A stretch of 64,000 nucleotides of DNA from Curvibacter gracilis ATCC BAA-807 (GTDB taxonomy: Bacteria > Pseudomonadota > Gammaproteobacteria > Burkholderiales > Burkholderiaceae_C), in assembly GCF_000518645.1 (NCBI RefSeq), contig NZ_JADZ01000004.1, positions 431,936 to 495,935 on the forward strand, read 5' to 3'. The translations under genes and the position numbers were made by a program. The notes under the pieces were generated by a model. The model was not told the origin of the DNA. It saw only the letters and a list, made by a program, of their open reading frames with translations, and ran no database searches. Position 1 is the stretch's first letter, and every line of letters starts with the position of its first letter. Shown here one piece after another: positions 53,515 through 62,309 of this stretch.

Positions 53515-54278
53515 GCCCCTTGAACACCCCCCCATGGGCAGAAGCCGCGGTGCAGGTGCATGGCCTGGTGCGCCGCTATGGCGAGCGTGTGGTCCTGCAT
53601 CAGCTCTCGCTGACCATTGCACGCGGTGAGTTCGTGGTGCTGCTGGGCGAGAGTGGTTGCGGCAAGACCACGCTGCTGCGGGCTCTGGCCGGGCTGGATC
53701 CGATCGATGCCGGGCGCATCGATGGCCCGAGTCAACCTGCTGTGGTGTTCCAGGAGCCGCGCCTGCTGCCCTGGGACCCGCTGTGGCGCAACGTGTGCCT
53801 GGGCCTGGACGACGCACGTGGCCGCCCCTTGGCCGAAGCCGCCCTGGTCGAGGTCGGCCTGCAAGGCCGCAGCGAAGACTGGCCGCGCAACCTGTCGGGG
53901 GGGCAGGCCCAGCGCGTGGCTCTGGCCCGCGCCCTGGTGCGCGAGCCGCGCCTGCTGCTGCTCGATGAGCCCTTTGCCGCGCTCGACGCCCTGACCCGCC
54001 TGCGCATGCATGGCCTGGTGCGCGAGCTGGTGGAGCGGCATCGCCCCGGCGTGCTGCTGGTGACCCACGATGTGGACGAGGCCATTGCACTGGCCCACCG
54101 CGTCCTGGTGATGCGCGACGGCGCGATCGCGGCCGAACATGCCGTGTCGGCCGCTGCCCGTGGTCACCGGGCGCATCCCGAGGCGGTGGACCTGCGCGAA
54201 CGCCTGCTGGCCGAGCTGGGTGTCGAGACCGAGGCAGTGCCCCAGTCCACCTGGCCACCTGCAGCCCGCGCGGCCTGA
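53511..54278 (+). CDS. ssuB: ABC ATPase, aliphatic sulfonate type (SsuB-like)
   Basis: 255 aa. The ATG has GGAGG eight bases upstream and overlaps the permease stop (ATGA). Walker A GESGCGKT (46-53), signature LSGGQAQR (128-135), Walker B LLLLDEP (148-154) and switch VTHD are intact. GPSQPAVVFQEPRLLPWDPLWRNVCLGL is the SsuB-type Q-loop region. It energises uptake through the preceding permease. Confidence 0.91.
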   Translation: MSPLNTPPWAEAAVQVHGLVRRYGERVVLHQLSLTIARGEFVVLLGESGCGKTTLLRALAGLDPIDAGRIDGPSQPAVVFQEPRLLPWDPLWRNVCLGLDDARGRPLAEAALVEVGLQGRSEDWPRNLSGGQAQRVALARALVREPRLLLLDEPFAALDALTRLRMHGLVRELVERHRPGVLLVTHDVDEAIALAHRVLVMRDGAIAAEHAVSAAARGHRAHPEAVDLRERLLAELGVETEAVPQSTWPPAARAA

Positions 54279-54349
54279 CACGCCTGCGGCGCAAAGCCTG
54301 TTTGATTTTGGATTCACCCACATGGCCGTCTTCCGCGGCCCGAACCACC

Positions 54350-55369
54350 ATGAACACCCCACACTTCGGCGCCCAACGTCGTCAACTCATGCAACACAGC
54401 CTGGCCGGCCTGGCTGGCCTGGCGCTGGCGGGCACGGCCGGTGCCCAGACCGCAGCACCAGCCACCGCCCGCAAGCCCAGCCGCAACACCGACACCGTGC
54501 GCCTGTGCTGGGGCCATGGCGGCCTGCCCATGATCGCCCGCCTGCGTGGCGAGTTCGAGAAGACCCTGGCGCGCGACGGCATCAAGGTGCAGTGGGTGGG
54601 GCCGTTCCCGAACCACGCACCCTCGCTGCAGGCCGTGACCGGGGGCAGTGCCGACTTTGCCTTTGGGGGCAGCACCACGCCGGCCCTGGCCGCCATGCTG
54701 GCCGGTTCGCCGCTGGTGTTTGCCCAGTTCGCCGTGGTCGAGCCGCGCAGCACTTCGATCATCGCGCGCGATGGCTCGGGCATTGAGCACGTGCGCGATC
54801 TGGTGGGCAAGTCGGTGGCGGTCAACCGCTCAGGCCTGGGCGAGTTTCTGCTGGTGGCCGCGCTCGAAAAGTACGGCATCGAGCGCAGCAAGGTGCGCTT
54901 CGTGTACCTCAACCCGCCCGATGCCGGCCCTGCCTTCTCGCAAGGCAAGGTGGACGCCTGGTCGATGTGGAGCCCGGGCGTGGACATTGCCAGGGTGGAG
55001 TACAAGGCCCACGACATCTTTGTGGAAGGGCGCGAGCTGGATTTTCTGATCGACTTCAACTCGTACGTGACCTCGCGCAAGTTTGCCGAAGAGAACGCCG
55101 ACATCGTGCGTGCCGTGAATGCGGCCTATGCGGCCGAAGGCCAGTGGATCAGCGGGCACACGCGCGAGGCCGAGACCCTGTCGCAAAAAGAGTCGGGCTA
55201 CAGCGATGCCGCGCGCGATGCGCAGATCCGCCTGCAGCGGCGCTGGGAGTTCCACAGCGTGAACGATGAACGCTTTCTGCGCGAGTTCCAGAAGGCGGCC
55301 GACTGGCTGGCCGCCCGCAGCGTGCTGCCGCAGAAGGTGCAGGTCAAAGACTACCTGGCCCGACTTTGA
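54350..55369 (+). CDS. ssuA: ABC substrate-binding protein, aliphatic sulfonate type (SsuA-like)
   Basis: 339 aa. The N-terminus carries a twin-Arg-like RRQLMQHSLAG and Ala-rich signal ending AGAQT. The mature domain includes FPNHAPSLQAVTGGSADFAFGGSTTPALAAMLAGSP and GEFLLVAALEKYGIERSKV, with KVDAWSMWSPGVDIAR in the second lobe. It captures the substrate for the SsuBC-like transporter. The exact ligand cannot be told from sequence. The BisC-type reductase gene follows after 33 bp, so substrate uptake and reduction are probably linked. Confidence 0.88.
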   Translation: MNTPHFGAQRRQLMQHSLAGLAGLALAGTAGAQTAAPATARKPSRNTDTVRLCWGHGGLPMIARLRGEFEKTLARDGIKVQWVGPFPNHAPSLQAVTGGSADFAFGGSTTPALAAMLAGSPLVFAQFAVVEPRSTSIIARDGSGIEHVRDLVGKSVAVNRSGLGEFLLVAALEKYGIERSKVRFVYLNPPDAGPAFSQGKVDAWSMWSPGVDIARVEYKAHDIFVEGRELDFLIDFNSYVTSRKFAEENADIVRAVNAAYAAEGQWISGHTREAETLSQKESGYSDAARDAQIRLQRRWEFHSVNDERFLREFQKAADWLAARSVLPQKVQVKDYLARL

Positions 55370-55402
55370 TGCACCGATGTGCCGCACTGATGTGAAGAAC
55401 CG

Positions 55403-57700
55403 ATGAGCTACACCTTGACGCACTGGGGCGCCTACCGGCCCCAGCTTCAGGGCGGGCGTCTGGTGGGCCTGCTGCCCACCGAATGGGACGCTGCGCCTTC
55501 GCCCATCGGGCAATCGATGCCCGCCGCCCAAGACGCCCCCTACCGGGTGCGCCGCCCCGCCGTGCGGCGCAGCTTTCTCAAGCCCGCCACGCGCCACCGC
55601 AGCGGCCACTTGCGGGGCCAGGAGCCCTTTGTGGAGCTGCCCTGGGACGAAGCCCTGGACCTGGTGGCCCAGGAGCTGCAGCGTGTGCGCGAGCAGCACG
55701 GCCAGGAGGCCATTTTTGGCGGTAGCTACGGCTGGTCGAGTGCCGGGCGTTTTCACCACGCCCAAAGCCAACTGCACCGTTTTCTCAATGGCTTCGGTGG
55801 CTATGTGGCCAGCCAGGACAGCTACAGCCTGGGGGCAGGCCGCGTGCTGATGCCCCACATCGTGAGCCCCATGGATGCGCTGCTGCAAAGCCACACCGCC
55901 TGGGAGGTGCTTGAAGAGCACTGCGAGCTGTTCGTGGCCTTTGGCGGCGTGCCGGTGCGCAGCACCCAGGTCAGCCCCGGCGGCGCCAGTGACCACCGCG
56001 TGGGCCCGGCCCTGCAGCGCATGGCCGCGGCGGGGCGCACCCGCTTCGTCAACATCAGCCCGGCCCGCGATGATCTGGACGGTGTGCCGCAGGCCGAATG
56101 GATCCCCATCCGCCCCGGCACCGACACGGCGCTGATGCTGGCCCTGGCCCATGTGCTGATCAGCGAACAGCGCCATGACAGCGCCTTTCTGGCCCGCCAC
56201 ACGGTGGGCTTCGAGGCGGTGCGCGATTACGTGCTGGGCGTGAGTGATGGGGTGCCCAAGACGCCGCAATGGCAGGCCGGCCTCACCGGTGTGCCGGCCG
56301 ACACGGCGCTGACCCTGGCGCGGCGCATGGCGGCCAGCCGCACGATGGTCAATTGCACCTACTCGCTGCAGCGCGCCGTGCATGGCGAGCAGCCCTTCTG
56401 GATGACGGTCACGCTGGCGGCCCTGCTGGGCCAGATCGGCTTGCCCGGGGGCGGCTTCGGCCTGGGCTACGGCTGCATGAACTACGTGGGCAGCGGCTAT
56501 GGCAGCTTCTCAGGCGCGCGCCTGCCGCAGGGGCGCAAAGCGGTGAGCCGTTTCATCCCGGTGGCGCGCATCGTGGACATGCTGCTGCAGCCGGGCCAGC
56601 CCTTCGAGTACAACGGCCAACACCTGCGTTACCCGGACATCCGTCTGGTGTACTGGGCGGGCGGCAACTTCTTTCACCACCACCAGGACCTGAACCGGGC
56701 CCTGGGGGCCTGGCAACGGCCCGAGGCCATCATCACGCATGAACCCTTCTGGACGGCCCAGGCGCTTCGCTCCGATGTGGTGCTGCCCGCGACCACGACC
56801 TTGGAGCGCAACGACATCGGCAGTGCGGGCAGCGAGCGCTTCATGATCGCCATGAAGGCCGCCGTGCCCCCGGTGGGCGAGGCGCGCGATGACTACGCCA
56901 TCTTCAGCGCCCTGGCGCAGCGCCTGGGCTTTGCCGCCGAGTACACCGAGGGCCGCACGGTGGACGACTGGCTGCGCCACCTGTACGAGGCGGCCCGACC
57001 GCGTGCCGAGGCCACGGGTGTCGATCTGCCGGCCTTCGATGCCTTCTGGGCCGACGATGTGCTGGAGTTGCCGCGCCCGGCCCAACCCATCGTGATGCTG
57101 GCTGAATTCAGGGCCGACCCAGAGCGCCACCCCCTGCCTACCCCATCAGGCCGCATCGAGCTGTTCAGCCAGACCATTGCCGACTTCGGCCTGGCCGATT
57201 GCCCGGGCCATGCCACTTGGCTGCCGCAACCCCCCTCCGACTGGCCGCTGCAGCTGTTGTCGCATCAGCCGGCCACCCGCCTGCACAGCCAGTACGACGG
57301 CGGTAGCCTGAGCCAGGCCAGCAAAGTGGCCGGCCGCGAGCCCCTGACGCTGAACCGCCAGGACGCGCAGGAGCGCGGCATCGCCGACGGCGATGTGGTT
57401 CGGGTGTTCAATGACTTGGGGGCTTTTCTGGCGGGGGCCGTGCTCAGCGACGGCCTTTTGCGCGGCGTGGTGCGCATTGCCACCGGGGCCTGGTTCGACC
57501 CACTGGACCCGGCCCGGGCCGGCAGCCTGTGCAAGCACGGCAACCCCAATCTGGTCGCGCCCGATGTGGGCAGTTCACAACTGGCCCAGGGCTGCGCGGC
57601 CCAGTCGGCCCGGGTGCAGGTGGAGCGCTGGGTGGGTGAGGCGCCCCCCGTCACGGTGTTCGAGGGGCCGGGTTTCGAGGCCCGGCCTGCACCGGGCTGA
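55403..57700 (+). CDS. bisC: Molybdopterin S-/N-oxide reductase (BisC/TorA family), cytoplasmic
   Basis: 765 aa, similar to E. coli BisC. It has no signal peptide, unlike TorA or DmsA, so it acts in the cytoplasm. The cofactor Ser ligand lies in GGSYGWSSAGRFHHAQSQLHR, the DMSO-reductase-family motif of the BisC/TorA/DorA group. Further family motifs are GGVPVRSTQ, IRPGTDTALMLALAH, RRMA and the C-terminal MGD-binding WFDPLDPA...CKHGNPN. It reduces biotin sulfoxide, methionine sulfoxide or related S-oxides. Location behind an importer operon for sulfonate-like compounds suggests an imported sulfoxide; this is inference. No electron donor gene is adjacent. Confidence 0.88.
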   Translation: MSYTLTHWGAYRPQLQGGRLVGLLPTEWDAAPSPIGQSMPAAQDAPYRVRRPAVRRSFLKPATRHRSGHLRGQEPFVELPWDEALDLVAQELQRVREQHGQEAIFGGSYGWSSAGRFHHAQSQLHRFLNGFGGYVASQDSYSLGAGRVLMPHIVSPMDALLQSHTAWEVLEEHCELFVAFGGVPVRSTQVSPGGASDHRVGPALQRMAAAGRTRFVNISPARDDLDGVPQAEWIPIRPGTDTALMLALAHVLISEQRHDSAFLARHTVGFEAVRDYVLGVSDGVPKTPQWQAGLTGVPADTALTLARRMAASRTMVNCTYSLQRAVHGEQPFWMTVTLAALLGQIGLPGGGFGLGYGCMNYVGSGYGSFSGARLPQGRKAVSRFIPVARIVDMLLQPGQPFEYNGQHLRYPDIRLVYWAGGNFFHHHQDLNRALGAWQRPEAIITHEPFWTAQALRSDVVLPATTTLERNDIGSAGSERFMIAMKAAVPPVGEARDDYAIFSALAQRLGFAAEYTEGRTVDDWLRHLYEAARPRAEATGVDLPAFDAFWADDVLELPRPAQPIVMLAEFRADPERHPLPTPSGRIELFSQTIADFGLADCPGHATWLPQPPSDWPLQLLSHQPATRLHSQYDGGSLSQASKVAGREPLTLNRQDAQERGIADGDVVRVFNDLGAFLAGAVLSDGLLRGVVRIATGAWFDPLDPARAGSLCKHGNPNLVAPDVGSSQLAQGCAAQSARVQVERWVGEAPPVTVFEGPGFEARPAPG

Positions 57701-57705
57701 AGGTC

Positions 57706-57912
57706 TCAACCCAGGGTCTGACCGACCTTGATCGTCACCTGCCAGTGGGCCACGGCCCCCTGCACCACCTGGCCACGGGTCTCGACCACCTCGAACCACT
57801 TGATGTCGGGGGATTTTTCGGCCGCCTTGGCCAGGGCCTGGCGGATGGCGTCGTCGCTGCTGGTGGGCGACGAGCCGGTGAGTTCGCTGATCTGGTAGAC
57901 ATGGTGACTCAT
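57706..57912 (-). CDS. Dodecin
   Basis: 68 aa. The protein is MSHHVYQISELTGSSPTS, then DDAIRQALAKAAEKSPDIKWFEVVETRGQVVQGAVAHWQVTIKVG, the full dodecin length with the flavin-binding W-F-E-V and Q-V-T-I-K-V elements. Dodecins form hollow dodecamers that bind FMN/FAD or CoA and act as flavin buffers. The start was chosen at the MSHHVYQI residues typical of the family. It is convergent with the BisC-type gene. Confidence 0.93.
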   Translation of the reverse strand: MSHHVYQISELTGSSPTSSDDAIRQALAKAAEKSPDIKWFEVVETRGQVVQGAVAHWQVTIKVGQTLG

Positions 57913-58081
57913 GGCACGGTTTCCTTGTGTTGGCTGGATCATGGAGGCTGGCGTGCTGCCGCACAGCGGTCTGTTGGGCAGCACACCCTGCCGACACCCA
58001 GGGGTGTCGGTGGGCCCATGTTGGCGCCGCTGTCGGCATGGCACAACAAAGTAAAACGTCTGAGCCCCCTCGGAAAACGCA

Positions 58082-58279
58082 TCAAAGCCAGAGCATATCG
58101 AGCGCCAGCCCGATCAGGCCCACGGCCAGCGCCAGCAGAAAGCCCACGGCCAGCACCTTCAGCCACACCCAGCACAGTGATGCGCCAGGGTGGCTGCTGG
58201 CGCCTGGCAGGGGCTGCCAAGAGGGCGTTTCGACTTCGATGTCAGCGTCATCGAAAGGGCGTTCTTTGGGCAAGGGCAT
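58082..58279 (-). CDS. Small single-TM protein of unknown function
   Basis: 65 aa from an ATG with GGAAG five bases upstream; an ATG 13 codons earlier is a possible alternative. A charged N-terminus (KERPFDDADIEVETPSW) precedes a C-terminal TM helix (VWLKVLAVGFLLALAVGLIGLALDML). It is likely an inner-membrane tail-anchored protein. No family is recognised. Confidence 0.55.
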   Translation of the reverse strand: MPLPKERPFDDADIEVETPSWQPLPGASSHPGASLCWVWLKVLAVGFLLALAVGLIGLALDMLWL

Positions 58280-58413
58280 GGGTCTTCCAGGAAGTGCCGA
58301 TACCGTAGCGCGCGGCATCTGACTGCGGCCTGACTTGTCGAGATTTCGCCGGATGTGCTGCTGCGGCTGATAAGCTGATGCCCTTAGATATTCATTTGAG
58401 GCAAGGCAGGAGC

Positions 58414-58779
58414 ATGAAAATCCTGATCATCGAAGACAACGCCTCGGTGCGACAACTGATCGTGATGGCGCTTGATTTCATGGATTGCGAGGTGTTCGAG
58501 GCTGTGAACGGGCGCAGCGGTCTGGACCAGTACAACGAACACAAGCCTGATGTGGTGCTGCTGGACGTGATGATGCCCGGGGGGCTGGATGGGCTGGAGG
58601 TCTGCAAAGCCATCCGCGCCGACACCAGCCACCGCTGCAAGATCCTCATGCTGAGCGCCAAGGCCCAGTTGGTCGACCAGTTCGACGGCCTCATGGCCGG
58701 GGCGGACGAGTACATTGCCAAGCCTTTCAGTGTGACCGAGTTGCTGGCCAAGCTGCAGGCGCTCAGCGACATGCCCTGA
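58414..58779 (+). CDS. CheY-like single-domain response regulator
   Basis: 121 aa. The receiver fold is complete: acidic Asp8 (IIEDN), phospho-acceptor Asp51 (VVLLDVMMPG), Ser81 (LMLSAK) and Lys103 (YIAKPF). There is no output domain. AGGAG precedes the ATG. No kinase is adjacent, so the partner is unknown; it could act in chemotaxis or in c-di-GMP circuits present elsewhere in the window. Confidence 0.92.
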   Translation: MKILIIEDNASVRQLIVMALDFMDCEVFEAVNGRSGLDQYNEHKPDVVLLDVMMPGGLDGLEVCKAIRADTSHRCKILMLSAKAQLVDQFDGLMAGADEYIAKPFSVTELLAKLQALSDMP

Positions 58780-58814
58780 GCCACAGCCCTCAGTGATTTG
58801 CGGCTTCATCCCCC

Positions 58815-59348
58815 ATGCATGCCAGACCCTACGCCTGTGAGCCACCGACCGGCAGCCTGATCAGCCCCTTGCTGCCGGGGGCCTACTTTCACGACGCCAA
58901 CGCCATCGCCGTGGCGGGCGGCCAGACCACGGCCCTGGACCATTTTCTGCAGGCCCTGCGGCACACCCCACGCTGGGTCGACACGCTGATGGTGCTGCGC
59001 AACCGGGTGGTGTCCCTGCTGGGCCTGAAAGACCTGGGCGCCTTGTCGCGGCTGGACCCTGCCAAGCCCGGCTCGGCCTACGCCGTGGGCGAGCGCGTGG
59101 GCATCTTCACCCTGATCAAAAACACCCCTGACGAGGTGCTGCTGGGCGACCAGGACAAGCACCTGGACGTGACCCTGTCGGTGCACCGGGCCGCAGACCC
59201 GGCGGGGGGGCCCTGCACCGTGACCGTGACCACCGTGGTGCACGTGCACAACCTGCTGGGCAAGATCTACATGCTGCCGGTCACGCCCATGCACCGCATC
59301 ATCGGGCCGGCCGTGTTGAAGGCCATCGGCAAGCCTGAAGCGGCATGA
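58815..59348 (+). CDS. DUF2867 protein
   Basis: 177 aa. GAYFHDANAIAV, RNRVVSLLGLKDLG, GIFTLIKNTPDEVLLGDQDKHLDVTLSVHR and the C-terminal VVHVHNLLGKIYMLPVTPMHRIIGP are typical DUF2867 features. The SRPBCC-like fold is expected to bind a hydrophobic ligand. It has no signal peptide and its function is unknown. It follows the CheY-like gene after 35 bp and may share its transcript. Confidence 0.87.
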   Translation: MHARPYACEPPTGSLISPLLPGAYFHDANAIAVAGGQTTALDHFLQALRHTPRWVDTLMVLRNRVVSLLGLKDLGALSRLDPAKPGSAYAVGERVGIFTLIKNTPDEVLLGDQDKHLDVTLSVHRAADPAGGPCTVTVTTVVHVHNLLGKIYMLPVTPMHRIIGPAVLKAIGKPEAA

Positions 59349-59357
59349 GCCCCATGC

Positions 59358-60353
59358 TCAGCGCCCCGTCAGGCGCTTGACGAACGAGGCTGCATAGGCC
59401 GGCGAGCGGAACAGCAGCACCGGGTCTTGCGTGGGCGCGATGCCCTCGGCGATGACCAGGGGGTCGAAGTTCAGCTTCTCGCACTCGGCGCCAGCCTGGG
59501 GCGTGGCGGCAGTCAAGGTCAGCACGCCGGCTTGCACCTGGCGGCGCTCGCTGGGCCAGTACACCGTGGGGTTGTTCTGTTCGTCGCCGGCCTCGCCCAG
59601 CGTCACCACCATGTTCCAGCGCAGAGGGCCGGCCTTCACCCGGCCCAGCAGGTCCTCGTCCAGGAAGCGGGTGGGGGCCGTTTTCAGCGCCTCGTCGCTC
59701 CAGCGGCTGACACCGGCCTCGGGCTCAAAGCGCCAGCGCACCAGGGTGGTCTGGTCTTGCGGGCTCACGAACTTGAAGGTGTGCACGCTGTAGAACTCGC
59801 TTTGCGCGTAGCTCACGGGCGGGTTGTTGCGGGCCATGAACTCGGCCAGGGGCTTGGCGTCGGGGTGGCTGTCGCGAAAGGCCTGCTGCTTGGCCGGGTC
59901 GGGCTTGCCGGTCTGCGGGTCGGGCAGGTTGGCCAGCAGGGCGTCCTGAAAAGTCTGGGGCGTGGCGGCGCTGAACACCGGCACATTGAGCATCGTGAAG
60001 TGCTGCAGACCGCCACCCGGCAGGCGGAACTCGATCGCCAGGCCACGCGGCGACTTGGCCGAATCGGGGGTGTTGGGGTTGCCGCCTGCCAGTGAGAAGC
60101 GCGCCACCACAGGCACGGGCTGGCCGCTGAACAGCGCCGAGCGCGAGTAGGCCTGCAATGCCGGGGCCCCCAAAAAGCTGCCCGTGGCGCAGATGCCCCG
60201 GATGTGGTTGCGCCGGGCGCCCGGCGTGACGCCATTGAGCTTCTCCATCGTGCTCACCACCTCGTCGGCTGTGGGCGCTTCGGCCGATGCCGCCGCGCTG
60301 GCCAGCAGGAGGGCCATCAGCAGCGCCGATTTCATGGAGGGTGTTGTCGTCAT
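59358..60353 (-). CDS. Periplasmic catalase-family peroxidase
   Basis: 331 aa. The signal peptide (MKSALLMALLLASAAASA) starts at the second ATG (60335), so either ATG is possible. The small catalase core shows RRNHIRGICATGSF (distal His), VPVVARFSLAGGNPNTPDSAKSPRGLAIEF, SEFYSVHTFKF and FRSPAYAASF near the heme-Tyr position. At about 330 aa it is much shorter than true catalases, as in the SrpA-like peroxidase group. It probably uses peroxide to oxidise organic substrates in the periplasm. It is convergent with the DUF2867 gene. Confidence 0.88.
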   Translation of the reverse strand: MTTTPSMKSALLMALLLASAAASAEAPTADEVVSTMEKLNGVTPGARRNHIRGICATGSFLGAPALQAYSRSALFSGQPVPVVARFSLAGGNPNTPDSAKSPRGLAIEFRLPGGGLQHFTMLNVPVFSAATPQTFQDALLANLPDPQTGKPDPAKQQAFRDSHPDAKPLAEFMARNNPPVSYAQSEFYSVHTFKFVSPQDQTTLVRWRFEPEAGVSRWSDEALKTAPTRFLDEDLLGRVKAGPLRWNMVVTLGEAGDEQNNPTVYWPSERRQVQAGVLTLTAATPQAGAECEKLNFDPLVIAEGIAPTQDPVLLFRSPAYAASFVKRLTGR

Positions 60354-60530
60354 GGGTGGGTTCCAGAGTGGGTTGCAGGATCCCGGGCCTGCGGGCACCA
60401 AACCGGCTGAGCGCCGTGGCGGCGCCACCGCAGTGCCGGGGTGGCTCGCGGTTTATAGCAACTTTGCGCGCGTGGCGTTGGCGCCGGCGCCATGCCCCCA
60501 GAGCCCGTTGAGCTCGCAGGGCCAATGGCC

Positions 60531-61448
60531 TCAGAGCAGCGGCTGCTGGCGATCCGCCTGGCCGGCGTGGCAGGCCTCGTCCACCGGCGTCCAGCCCTCA
60601 TGCACGAGGGCCTGCTGCCCGTCATGGCACAACTCCAGGCGCTGGCTGCCCGGCCAGCGGGCGCGGGCAAAGGCCTCCAGCGTGGCGGGCACGCTGACCG
60701 TCAGGCGCAGGGCAAAGCGGTCGGCTTCGGGGTGATCGTCCAGGTGCACCAGGGGCACAAAGCTCGAGGCGAACATCAGCCAGTGCGAGGGCACCTGCAC
60801 GGGCTCGGGGGCGTAACCGGCCTGGCGCAGCCACTGCTGGGCCTGGGCGCGCAGATCGGGGCCGCGCGGCAGGGCGCCCCAGGCCAGGGCCATCAGCTCC
60901 AGCACCCACTGGTTGCAGTTCTGGTAGCGCAGGCCCCAGGCATAGGCGTTGGCGCTGTAGCGGCTGGCCAGCAGTTGCAGGGCGGCGGGGGTGTCGAGGG
61001 CCGCCGCGCGCAGTGCCTGGGCGGCGGCTGGCGGCAGGCGCACGATGGACAGGTAGCCCAGCTGCGGTCGTTCCGAGCCCATCACAAAGCCGGCCAGGCC
61101 CTGGTCGTAAAGGCGCGGGGCCTGTTCGTCACAGGCGTAGTACAGCTGGCGCACGCGCCACACCCCGGTCTCGCGGTCACGCAGTGCCACCCCTGCATGG
61201 GAGTAGCGCAGCCCGAACTCAGACAGGTCCAGGCCCGAGCGGCTGATCAGCACCGTGTCTTCGCCGCTGGCGTCCAGCTCGGCGCGCAGCACCCCGGCAA
61301 AGCGCAGCAGGGTGTCTTGCTCGCCTGCGCTCAAGGTGGGGCTGCGCTCGCACAACGGTGAAGATGCCAGCCCTGCGGCCTGGGCCGTGACCAGCCCGCA
61401 GGCCAGCACCAGACCCGCGAGCAGGGCGTGCAGCGCCCGTGGCCTCAC
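60531..61448 (-). CDS. Exported DUF2145 protein (GTG start)
   Basis: 305 aa from a GTG overlapping the upstream stop (GTGA). The signal peptide is ALHALLAGLVLACGLVTAQA. The mature protein carries several Cys (CER, YACDEQ, YQNCNQW, ELCHDG), and SRSGLDLSEFGLRYSHAGVALRD matches DUF2145. The function is unknown; the family is common in beta- and gammaproteobacteria. It is second in a two-gene operon with a Ser-rich exported protein. Confidence 0.82.
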   Translation of the reverse strand: MRPRALHALLAGLVLACGLVTAQAAGLASSPLCERSPTLSAGEQDTLLRFAGVLRAELDASGEDTVLISRSGLDLSEFGLRYSHAGVALRDRETGVWRVRQLYYACDEQAPRLYDQGLAGFVMGSERPQLGYLSIVRLPPAAAQALRAAALDTPAALQLLASRYSANAYAWGLRYQNCNQWVLELMALAWGALPRGPDLRAQAQQWLRQAGYAPEPVQVPSHWLMFASSFVPLVHLDDHPEADRFALRLTVSVPATLEAFARARWPGSQRLELCHDGQQALVHEGWTPVDEACHAGQADRQQPLL

Positions 61449-61960
61449 AGGCCGATGACGCGGCGCGCGGCCAGGTCGTCGTGCCAGTCGTCGGCCAACA
61501 CCAGAAAGAAGGCTTTCCGGGTTTCGGGCCGGCTGAACTCGATGCCGTACACGCGGCGTTCGGCATGCACCGTGCCGCCGGTGTCCAGGCCTTGCGTTTG
61601 CACGACGTCGGCTGGCAGGTCCAACATCAGCAGGCCCGCATCGGCGGCGGCCGTCGCCTGACCCTCCGGCATGGCCGCCTGCCATTGCAGCGTGAGGCGA
61701 AGCTTGCCCGGGCGTTCCGGCACCGGGGCCAGTGCCAGGATACGGTAGTCGCCATTGGCCACCTGGCGGCCATCGCGCGAGCTGTCGGCCGAGCTGTTGC
61801 TCGAGCCATGCAGCGAGTCCGACACGCTGCCGCTGGCCGACGACCCGGCGCTGGAGGCCGAAGAGGCCAGGCTGTCGGCCTGGGCAGGCCAGGTGGCGCA
61901 CACCGATGCCAGGAGCAAGGTGGCCGGGAGGAGTCGCAGGAGGGGCTGTTTGAACGTCAT
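61445..61960 (-). CDS. Exported Ser-rich protein co-encoded with DUF2145
   Basis: 171 aa. The signal peptide ends at TWPAQA/D. A low-complexity Ser/Ala stretch (30-65) is followed by a compact domain (GDYRILALAPVPERPGKLRLTLQWQAAMPEG...VHAERRVYGIEFSRPETRKAFFLVLADDW). The last codons overlap the GTG of the DUF2145 gene, so the products are probably partners in the envelope. The family is not recognised. Confidence 0.72.
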   Translation of the reverse strand: MTFKQPLLRLLPATLLLASVCATWPAQADSLASSASSAGSSASGSVSDSLHGSSNSSADSSRDGRQVANGDYRILALAPVPERPGKLRLTLQWQAAMPEGQATAAADAGLLMLDLPADVVQTQGLDTGGTVHAERRVYGIEFSRPETRKAFFLVLADDWHDDLAARRVIGL

Positions 61961-62309
61961 GCTGGGGCTGGATGGTGGGGCAGGATGTTGGGGCTGGGGC
62001 CTCGCGCCCTCCAGGCATGGGGCCGGCAAGGCGGGTCGGCCCGATTATCCATCGGCCTCGGCCCGCTCTACCGTCGATCAGGGCGGTCTGAGCGGCAGCG
62101 AGCCCCAGGGCCTGGGCGGGTGGGGCTTTGCTGCTGACATCCACATATGCATAGACGTTTGTTTGATTTGTGGCGGGGCGGGTCGCGCCCTAATCTGAAC
62201 CGTGCATCCAAGGCCTTGAGCACGCTGGCGTTGCGCCAGCAAAGGCTTCGGATGGGCTTGCACCTTGTCGTGCATTTCAGAACTCTGTCGACCACTGCAG
62301 GCAAGACCG

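Noticed and set aside
51901-54357. 818-codon minus-strand frame across the importer genes
   Set aside because: It runs through the divergent spacer and over three supported genes, so it is a GC-driven chance frame.
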